From positions 1 through 5,074 of the forward strand of contig JALRCK010000206.1 in the NCBI GenBank assembly GCA_023262305.1: DNA of 5,074 nt, written 5' to 3'. Of this stretch, positions 1-5,074 are shown in pieces. Within the stretch, counting starts at the first letter, position 1. Every line of letters begins with the position of its first letter. Under the pieces are notes generated by a model. It ran no database searches. It was not told the DNA's origin and saw only the letters and a list, made by a program, of their open reading frames with translations. The DNA comes from Deltaproteobacteria bacterium. GTDB taxonomy: Bacteria; Bdellovibrionota_C; UBA2361; OMII01. The translations under genes were made by a program, and so were the position numbers.

Positions 1-1154
1 GAATTGAAGTCATTATCCATCGCCTCCTCAAACGCTGATACCGCAGCCTGACTCTCGGCGTCAGCCATCATGCTGACGTTTACCTGAGCGTTTGGAACTC
101 GGGCGAAGAGTCGGTGAAAATCGAGGAGAGAGTTGATGTTATCACGAATTAACTTATCTGAGAGATCAACGGTCGATCGGTAATGCGAGCGTGCGATCGC
201 AAACCGCAACGTGGCGGTGCCATATGTTTCGAGACCGTCCACCAGTCGGACAAAGTTGTTCAGCGACTTGGACATCTTCTGGCCATTGATGTTGAGCAAG
301 CCACTATGCATCCAAACATTAGCGAAGGAGCCTCCCGTGTAGGCCTCAGACTGAGCGATCTCGTTTTCATGGTGGGGGAACTTCAGATCTAAACCACCAC
401 CGTGAATATCTATGTGATCCCCAAGGGTCTCATGGATCATCACGGAGCACTCGATATGCCATCCCGGACGCCCTATCCCCCATGGGGAGCTTTGTGCCAA
501 GCACGTTGACTCGTCGTGTTTCCACAGCGCGAAATCGAGGGGCGATCTCTTCTGCTTGTCCACCTCTTTGCGAACACTCTCGTAGAGCATGGTGGTGTTT
601 TGATTGGAGAGCTTTCCGTAGTCATCCTTCTTTGACACATCAAAGTAGACACTTCCATCCTCAGTTGGATATGCGTACCCCTTCTCTACTAATTTCTCGA
701 CGAACTGAACTGTTTCAGGAACGCACTCGGTCACCTTTGTCAGCTTGTCGACTGGAAGAACGTGCAGTTGATCGAGGCAGGAGTAAAACTCCTTCGTAAA
801 GCGCTGCGTCATAGCGATCGGATCCTGTCCGGTCGTTCGCTCCTTATCGATAATCTTATCGTCGATATCGGTCACATTTTGGACGAAGGTGACATTCAAC
901 CGGCGATACGAGAGGTATCGACGAATCATGTCGAATCGTATCGATGTCAGAGCGTGTCCGAGATGCGAGTGATCCTGGGGAGTAAGCCCACACACATACA
1001 TCTTCACCGCTGGAGCAACGGGGCTCTGATCTATCGGCTCAAAAACCTTCTTCTCGCCCCCCAAGGAGTTATAGATCGTTATCTTACGAGCGCTTGCGCG
1101 GTACTCGTGTTGACTGCGCAGGTTTTGGTTGGGGGACTTTTGACTCGGTAACAT
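1..1154 (-). CDS. cysS: Cysteine--tRNA ligase (CysRS), 3' end cut by the window
   Basis: Class I aminoacyl-tRNA synthetase that activates cysteine with ATP and charges tRNA-Cys in the cytoplasm. Reading the complement gives an uninterrupted 384-residue N-terminal portion; about 80-100 residues of the anticodon-binding end should lie off the left edge (E. coli CysRS has 461). Numbered from the ATG at 1154: the HIGH box is HLGH at 64-67 inside CGLTPQDHSHLGHA; the KMSKS loop is KMSKSLNN at 293-300; the four expected zinc ligands are Cys55, Cys236 (in GWHIECS), His261 and Glu265 (in FPHHENE). The NVTDIDDK and GRPGW blocks are also present. The conserved core begins near ITIYNSL at residue 25, so this start leaves a 24-residue basic, Ser/Gln/Asn-rich extension. 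There is no ATG, GTG or TTG between it and the core, so a shorter standard start is impossible; in-frame ATGs also exist upstream at 1178, 1256, 1310 and 1412. No clear Shine-Dalgarno precedes 1154. Identity is very secure, the exact start is not. Confidence 0.96.
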   Translation of the reverse strand, partial: MLPSQKSPNQNLRSQHEYRASARKITIYNSLGGEKKVFEPIDQSPVAPAVKMYVCGLTPQDHSHLGHALTSIRFDMIRRYLSYRRLNVTFVQNVTDIDDKIIDKERTTGQDPIAMTQRFTKEFYSCLDQLHVLPVDKLTKVTECVPETVQFVEKLVEKGYAYPTEDGSVYFDVSKKDDYGKLSNQNTTMLYESVRKEVDKQKRSPLDFALWKHDESTCLAQSSPWGIGRPGWHIECSVMIHETLGDHIDIHGGGLDLKFPHHENEIAQSEAYTGGSFANVWMHSGLLNINGQKMSKSLNNFVRLVDGLETYGTATLRFAIARSHYRSTVDLSDKLIRDNINSLLDFHRLFARVPNAQVNVSMMADAESQAAVSAFEEAMDNDFN

Positions 1155-1427
1155 GGTGTCTACACACTTTAAAAACATCGACTTCAGGGGAGACCGGCAA
1201 GGGCTCTGCAACACTCCGGAAGGACCAGATACCCGACATTCTCGATAAAGTTTCATCGAGAGTGACGCACATCCGGGTCCGTGCGCGGAGGAGCCGACAG
1301 TCCCAAACATCCACTTTGCGGTCTTGCACGATGGTACGCCACCTGCGGCATAAATTAAACCCTCAGTGGTGACAGGTATGGACTCAGGGATGAATTCATC
1401 TGGTCCGAGCATACCCTTTAGGGGAAT
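1155..1427. other. Divergent intergenic region between cysS and the membrane-protein gene
   Basis: This 273-bp gap must hold the control signals for both flanking genes if cysS starts at 1154. I see one good inverted repeat (1237-1264) and no convincing sigma-70 promoter on either strand. The most AT-rich stretch is 1349-1358 (cataaattaa), about 70 bp upstream of the plus-strand gene and a plausible -10 neighbourhood. The cysS frame stays open across the whole gap as far as a TAG at 1444-1446, so part of this region could instead be an N-terminal extension of cysS. No tRNA or recognisable riboswitch was seen. Confidence 0.6.
1237..1264. repeat. Imperfect inverted repeat / hairpin
   Basis: The left arm cattctcgat (1237-1246) pairs with the right arm atcgagagtg (1255-1264) around the 8-nt loop aaagtttc. 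Nine pairs are Watson-Crick and one (1239/1262) is a G-T wobble on the plus strand, which becomes an A-C mismatch on the minus-strand transcript. The inner seven pairs (1240-1246 with 1255-1261) are perfect on both strands. No T-run follows on either side, so it is not an intrinsic terminator. It could be an operator for a dimeric regulator or a 5'-leader structure; the sequence does not decide between these. Confidence 0.55.
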
Positions 1428-2981
1428 ATGGCGGGCATGACGCTACTTCAGAGGTTCGAAGCGCTGTGCGATCGAACCCGAAACACTCTGTCTTCTCGAA
1501 GCTTTATCCTGTGGGCTCTCCCTCTCATTATCGTCACACGGCTCCTCTCGAACTCTCCAGCCGATCCCGATCTCTTCGCCCGCATCGCGATGGGTCACCT
1601 CACCCTCTCTAATGCCGCCGTCCCCCTTACTGACCCGTTCGCGTTCACAAGAGTGCTCTCCATGTGGGTGGACCACGAATGGCTGTCGGGAGTTGTTTTT
1701 TATCTCGTTGCCACCTCCTTGGGAGACTTTGGGCTCATCGTGCTCCGCGTCGTACTTGCCATCCTGGCAACGTCGTGTGTCGTCTACGCGTCTCAGCGCG
1801 AGACCCCCCTCTCTCAATCTCGATTCATCTGGCTAGCCCTCTGCCTCGTGCACGCACTCGCGGCATGGAACAGCACCGTTCGGTGCCAGGCATTTACCTA
1901 TCTGTTCGTTGCCCTGCTCTACTGGGCGGTCATTGAGTATCGAACCCACAAACAGGCGATGCTCTTGAGCCTCACTCCAATCATCGCTCTAGCATGGGTC
2001 AACATGCACGGCGGGTACGCCTTGGGGTGTTGCATCATTGGCCTGCTCTGCTTGACCGAACTGATACAGAGGCGTTTCACGGTCGGTCTGGGTGCGATTG
2101 CGGTGGGTTGGGCTGTCGCCCCATTTTTCACCCCCTATGGGTTCTCTGTATTCGTGACATTCTTGCTCGACTCCTTGAGCATGCAACGTCCAGGTATCCT
2201 AGAGTGGCAGCCTCTCCACTCAGACATACCCGCGTGCATCGCAACTCTCCTCCTCACCTGCCCCCTCGTCTGCGGAATCGCTCTTCGGCGCCGACACCTA
2301 GACCTCTTCGCCGTCGGGGCTCTGATATTTTCGGCGTACTGCGCGTTTCGACACGTCCGCTTCCTCCCGTTCTACATGATAACAGCTGCTATCTTCGGAG
2401 GTCCCTACGTCGACGTAACCCTCAGTCGCCTTAAAGACCTCCGTCCATCTCTCTACATCGCCGCGCTGAGAAGCGGTTCGCTTGTCGTAGCGGTAGCTCT
2501 TGCCGTGGGAGCGTTCAAGCTACTCTTCCTTCTAGTCTCACCAAAGACCTACCGACTCAACTTCTCCGACTATCCAATCGGTGCGGTTGAGTGGCTGCGC
2601 ACATCTGGAGTTTCGGGACGACTCTTGGTTAATTTTAATCACGGAAGCTACGCCCTGTGGCGCCTCTACCCGAGCTTCAAAATCTCAGTCGACGGTCGGT
2701 ATGAAGAGGCATACCCAGAGGAAACCGTGAGAGAAAATGCCCTAGCCCTCACCCCATCTCTCCCCTCAAGTCGTGAAGCACTTGAGCGCATCAATCCAAC
2801 CCACATCCTCCTCTCTTTACCCCCGCTCCCCGCAGACCCAGCGGCGCTCTTTGGAGATGGCTGGAAGGTGATCTACCAGGACCGGGACGCAGCGATACTC
2901 TCGCGGGAGGGTGGAGAAAGTACGGTATCGCCGTCACACTACGCAGGCGTTCCAACTGACATGTGGACCCCGAAATTCTAG
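1428..2981 (+). CDS. Polytopic membrane protein, GT-C-like glycosyltransferase family (DPD motif)
   Basis: A 517-residue integral membrane protein with roughly eleven hydrophobic segments between residues 26 and 370, followed by a soluble tail of about 145 residues. The layout resembles GT-C enzymes (PMT/ArnT/Glycos_transf_39 relatives), which move sugars from polyprenyl-phosphate donors on the outer face of the inner membrane. After the first membrane segment a polar loop carries DPDLFARIAMG (46-56), TDPFAF (68-73) and WVDHEWLS (80-87); the acidic pair in such a loop is where GT-C enzymes keep catalytic or metal-binding residues. Other family-like blocks are VNMHGGY (191-197), TPYG (235-238), RHVRF (308-312), and in the tail GSYALW (406-411) with DGRYEEAYP (422-430). 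ATG 1428 has AGGGG only 3 nt upstream; the ATG at 1437 is an alternative with 12-nt spacing. No glycan gene flanks it, so donor and acceptor are unknown. Family assignment is by motif recognition; glycosyltransferase activity is inferred. Confidence 0.8.
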   Translation: MAGMTLLQRFEALCDRTRNTLSSRSFILWALPLIIVTRLLSNSPADPDLFARIAMGHLTLSNAAVPLTDPFAFTRVLSMWVDHEWLSGVVFYLVATSLGDFGLIVLRVVLAILATSCVVYASQRETPLSQSRFIWLALCLVHALAAWNSTVRCQAFTYLFVALLYWAVIEYRTHKQAMLLSLTPIIALAWVNMHGGYALGCCIIGLLCLTELIQRRFTVGLGAIAVGWAVAPFFTPYGFSVFVTFLLDSLSMQRPGILEWQPLHSDIPACIATLLLTCPLVCGIALRRRHLDLFAVGALIFSAYCAFRHVRFLPFYMITAAIFGGPYVDVTLSRLKDLRPSLYIAALRSGSLVVAVALAVGAFKLLFLLVSPKTYRLNFSDYPIGAVEWLRTSGVSGRLLVNFNHGSYALWRLYPSFKISVDGRYEEAYPEETVRENALALTPSLPSSREALERINPTHILLSLPPLPADPAALFGDGWKVIYQDRDAAILSREGGESTVSPSHYAGVPTDMWTPKF

Positions 2982-2995
2982 GGCGATGATGACGG

Positions 2996-3020
2996 AGCGC
3001 GATGGCGCCGCGCTTATTTA
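2996..3020. terminator. Candidate terminator hairpin between convergent genes
   Basis: A perfect 6-bp GC-rich stem, agcgcg (2996-3001) with cgcgct (3009-3014), encloses a 7-nt loop and is followed on the plus strand by ttattta. It lies 14 nt after the stop codon of the membrane-protein gene and overlaps the TAA (3018-3020) of the opposing ABC-F gene. It is best placed to end plus-strand transcription. On the minus strand the stem comes right after the ABC-F stop but is followed by non-T sequence, so termination that way would be weak. The tail is T-rich but interrupted, hence moderate confidence. Confidence 0.45.
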
Positions 3021-4871
3021 AGCAACCTCAAAGCGGGCGAGCCTCTCTGCAAATTCCCGCTCCTTGCTCTCAAGATCTGCCGAGGAGGACTCCCAGCTCT
3101 GAACCAACCCCTCTAATTCAGCCTTCACAGCGGAGAGCTGCTGAGCGGCCTGTGCAATACCACCACCATCGCTTTTGCTGGAGAGCTGCGCGAGCTTCTC
3201 TTGGTGAACAACTATATCTTTTTCAAGCTGCCCGATCCGCTTCTCCAGCCGCGCCACCTCATCTTTAATCGGCGTCAGAATCCGGGAGCGCTCTTGGAGA
3301 AGCTCTGCCTTTTCACGCTTAAAGTCACGCTCACTTCCCGATGATGGTTTGGATTTCTTGGCGGACTTTCGGGTGCCGGTATCCTCCTCCTCCCAGCCGA
3401 TACTATCTAGGAACTCATCGTACGTCCCCTCAAAAACAAATGGGGCATCGCCTTGGAAAATAATCAATCGATTTGCGACTCGACGCAGCATCTCTTCACT
3501 GTGAGTAACTATAATCACAGCGCCCTCAAATGTCTCAAGCGCATCAGTCATCGCCATGACAGATTCAACGTCGAGGTGGTTTGTTGGCTCGTCGAGGAGT
3601 AGCACATTACTTGGAGATGCGAGTATCTTGCCGAGGAGCACCCGACTTCGCTCTCCTCCGGATAGGACCGAGATCTTTTTGAGCGCATCATCACCCTCAA
3701 ACATCATGCATCCACAAATAGCCCGCACCGCCGTGCGCCCTAACGCTGGATTGACCTGCTGAATCTCAGTCTCGATCGTGTTCGAAAGGGTCAATCGATT
3801 GGTGTTCGTTTGAGCGAAGAATGAGAGCTTCGTGTTTGGGCTCGTGGCGATCTCTCCTGAGACTGGTCGCAGCTCCTCGGCGAGGAGCTTGAGGAGGGTC
3901 GACTTTCCTCTTCCATTCTTCCCTATGACGCCGATTCGGTCATCCTTTTTGACACTGAACGACAACCCATCGAGGAGGGGTCGCGGGGAAGTTGGAAACC
4001 CAAAAGAGAGATCACGAATCTCAAGAGGGAACCGGCCCGGAAAGGGCGAGTGAACGAACTCAAAGTCAAGCGTGGCCTCCGACGAGAGCTCGTCGAGCTT
4101 CTCGATCTTGGCGAGCGCCTTCACCCTCGACTGCACGACGGTCGCTTTGCTGGCTTTTGCCTTAAAGCGATTGATGAAGGACTCCATCCGCTTAATCTCT
4201 TTCTCGCGATTGAGTCGAGTGCGCTCATAGAGTTCCTCATCCTCTGCGATACGACTGAAGAGCTTCTCGGAGCTCCCTTCAATCTTTCTGATTCCCGAGC
4301 GGTATATGAGCGCACTATGCGTACTCACCTCATCGCAGAAGGAACGATCATGTGAGATCACAATAATCTCCCCTTCCCACGAGCAGAGGAACCTCTCAAG
4401 CCATCGCATCGAAACGATATCAAGGTAGTTGGTCGGCTCATCAAGAAGGAGCATGTTCGGCTCCGACAAGATCAACTTGGCAAGGTTGATGCGGATCTGA
4501 AAACCTCCAGAGAGCGCTGAGGGAGCAACAAAAAGCTCATCGTCCGTGAACCCCAAGCCGTTAAGCACTATCTGCGCCTTGTAACCCTCCGCGACCGGAT
4601 CTCCCGCCAGTGCTGAACACGCCTCCTCGTAGACTGTCGGATGAGAGAAAGAGAGGTGTTGGCGAAGATATCCGATCCGATAGCCCTTCGGGGTGCTGAC
4701 CTCGCCGTCATCAGGGGTATCCTCTCCGGCAATAATCTTAAGCAGGGTCGACTTCCCGCTTCCATTACGCCCAAAGAGCGCCACCCGCTCACCTGGGTTC
4801 ACAGTCAGCGTGGCGCTAGAAAAGAGCTCGCGCTCCCCGAAATGCTTCTCTAAGTTGCTTATTTGTAACAT
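3018..4871 (-). CDS. ABC-F family ATPase, YheS/Uup type (ribosome-associated translation factor)
   Basis: A soluble protein with two fused ATP-binding cassettes and no membrane domain, the ABC-F plan. Members bind the ribosomal E site and rescue stalled or badly positioned translation complexes. Numbered from ATG 4871 (617 residues): Walker A GRNGSGKST 34-42, signature LSGGFQIR 120-127, Walker B with LLLDEPTNYLD 141-151, ISHDR 172-176; then the inter-domain linker containing RFKAKASKATVVQSRVKAL (about 235-253), the part that reaches P-site tRNA; second Walker A GKNGRGKST 317-325, signature LSGGERSR 403-410, LLLDEPTNHLD 424-434, VTHSEEML 455-462. A Lys/Ser-rich hinge (about 500-515) leads to a C-terminal coiled coil (about 518-617). 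The short Walker A-to-signature distance argues against the EttA arm, and linker plus coiled coil match YheS best. Length is close to E. coli YheS/Uup (about 635). A GTG at 4889 would add six residues; ATG 4871 is preferred because the family begins MLxxxNL, but neither has a Shine-Dalgarno. A resistance role is possible but unsupported. Confidence 0.95.
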   Translation of the reverse strand: MLQISNLEKHFGERELFSSATLTVNPGERVALFGRNGSGKSTLLKIIAGEDTPDDGEVSTPKGYRIGYLRQHLSFSHPTVYEEACSALAGDPVAEGYKAQIVLNGLGFTDDELFVAPSALSGGFQIRINLAKLILSEPNMLLLDEPTNYLDIVSMRWLERFLCSWEGEIIVISHDRSFCDEVSTHSALIYRSGIRKIEGSSEKLFSRIAEDEELYERTRLNREKEIKRMESFINRFKAKASKATVVQSRVKALAKIEKLDELSSEATLDFEFVHSPFPGRFPLEIRDLSFGFPTSPRPLLDGLSFSVKKDDRIGVIGKNGRGKSTLLKLLAEELRPVSGEIATSPNTKLSFFAQTNTNRLTLSNTIETEIQQVNPALGRTAVRAICGCMMFEGDDALKKISVLSGGERSRVLLGKILASPSNVLLLDEPTNHLDVESVMAMTDALETFEGAVIIVTHSEEMLRRVANRLIIFQGDAPFVFEGTYDEFLDSIGWEEEDTGTRKSAKKSKPSSGSERDFKREKAELLQERSRILTPIKDEVARLEKRIGQLEKDIVVHQEKLAQLSSKSDGGGIAQAAQQLSAVKAELEGLVQSWESSSADLESKEREFAERLARFEVA

Positions 4872-5014
4872 CGGGGCGAATTCTAGCACGTTTTGCGGGC
4901 AAGGTAATCACCCCGCCCCCCGTGAGCGTCTTGAAGCCTTACCCGAGATGCCCTGACATGGTAGAAGTCTTGCTACGCCGTATGAATCAATAAATAAACT
5001 GGAAACCTAGACGC
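4872..5014. other. Divergent intergenic region between ABC-F and photolyase genes
   Basis: This 143-bp gap should carry promoters for both genes. The half nearer the photolyase is AT-rich (gaatcaataaataaact, 4984-5000) and is the likeliest place for promoter elements, but no well-spaced -35/-10 pair stands out on either strand. The half nearer the ABC-F start has an uneven GC block (4911-4921: four C, one G, six C), giving G-runs in the ABC-F leader on the minus strand. A weak 5-bp inverted repeat (4895-4899 with 4912-4916, 12-nt loop) lies in that leader. Confidence 0.5.
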
Positions 5015-5074
5015 ATGGCTCCCGTGAAACGCGCCCTCCATATCTTCCGTCGCGACCTCCGACTCAATGACAAT
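5015..5074 (+). CDS. Deoxyribodipyrimidine photolyase / cryptochrome family, N-terminus only
   Basis: Only the first 20 codons fall inside the window. They read MAPVKRALHIFRRDLRLNDN, which carries the hallmark opening of the photolyase/cryptochrome family, (V/I)xFRRDLRLxDN, the first beta-strand and following turn of the antenna-binding N-terminal domain. Photolyases use FAD and near-UV/blue light to reverse pyrimidine dimers. The ATG at 5015 is the only standard start available: an in-frame TAA lies at 4991-4993 with no other start between. GGAAA at 5001-5005, 9 nt upstream, is a modest ribosome-binding site. Repair enzyme versus cryptochrome, and the class within the family, cannot be told from 20 residues, although the FRRDLRL form fits class I-like or related bacterial groups. 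Confidence 0.85.
   Translation, partial: MAPVKRALHIFRRDLRLNDN

Noticed and set aside
1084..1329. 81-codon minus-strand open frame overlapping the cysS start
   Set aside because: It runs in a different frame into the cysS coding region, shows no recognisable motif, and fits a shadow of the cysS/intergenic sequence.
1324..1354. Possible sigma-70 promoter for the membrane gene (ttgcac with cataaa)
   Set aside because: The spacer is 19 bp and the -10 match is poor, so it is not supported beyond chance.
1094..1372. 92-codon plus-strand open frame across the intergenic region
   Set aside because: Its first third is antisense to cysS, the rest is low in recognisable motifs, and there is no ribosome-binding site; chance is the simpler explanation.
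1443..1817. 124-codon minus-strand open frame inside the membrane-protein gene
   Set aside because: It is fully antisense to a gene with clear family motifs and has charged, low-complexity composition typical of a shadow frame.
3587..3980. Recurrent cgaggag words on the plus strand
   Set aside because: They are the complement of Leu-Leu codons (CTCCTCG) within the ABC-F gene and reflect codon usage.
3891..4765. Repeated agggtcgactt sequence (near 3897 and 4745)
   Set aside because: Both copies encode the Walker A regions of the two ABC cassettes; this is the ancient domain duplication plus shared codon choice, not a DNA repeat.
4970..4996. Possible promoter for the photolyase gene (ttgcta with taaata)
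   Set aside because: The spacer is only 15 bp and the -10 hexamer has several mismatches; only the AT-richness is notable.
1..5074. Mobile element, defence system or CRISPR array
   Set aside because: No transposase, integrase, terminal inverted repeats, direct repeats or regularly spaced repeats were seen; all coding sequence belongs to housekeeping or envelope-type families.

Overview
The window is a compact stretch of bacterial chromosome with four protein genes and no sign of mobile elements, tRNA/rRNA genes or CRISPR repeats. Both edge genes are cut by the window. From left to right it holds: cysteinyl-tRNA synthetase (minus strand, 3' end off the left edge); a polytopic membrane protein of the DPD-type, GT-C-like glycosyltransferase family (plus strand); an ABC-F translation-factor ATPase of the YheS/Uup type (minus strand); and the first 20 codons of a DNA photolyase/cryptochrome gene (plus strand, running off the right edge). 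By eye the base composition is slightly above half G+C.

The host looks like a free-living Gram-negative-type bacterium. The ABC-F protein, with its LSGGFQIR first signature and YheS-like linker and C-terminal coiled coil, together with the membrane protein family, recalls Deltaproteobacteria-like lineages. This placement is an impression, not a demonstrated one. A photolyase suggests exposure to sunlight.

Layout: cysS and the membrane gene are divergent across a 273-bp intergenic region. That region contains a 10-bp imperfect hairpin, and the cysS frame remains open through all of it. The membrane gene and the ABC-F gene converge with only 36 bp between stop codons, where a GC-rich hairpin could act as a shared terminator. 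The ABC-F and photolyase genes diverge from a 143-bp region. No two genes form an operon within the window.

Functionally, two genes serve translation (Cys-tRNA charging and ribosome-associated ABC-F), one is probably an envelope glycan or lipid-linked sugar enzyme, and one repairs UV damage. They show no evident joint pathway. I found no convincing new multi-gene system. The points most worth checking are the unusual cysS N-terminus, the hairpin in the divergent region, the orphan GT-C-like protein and the scarcity of clear Shine-Dalgarno sequences.
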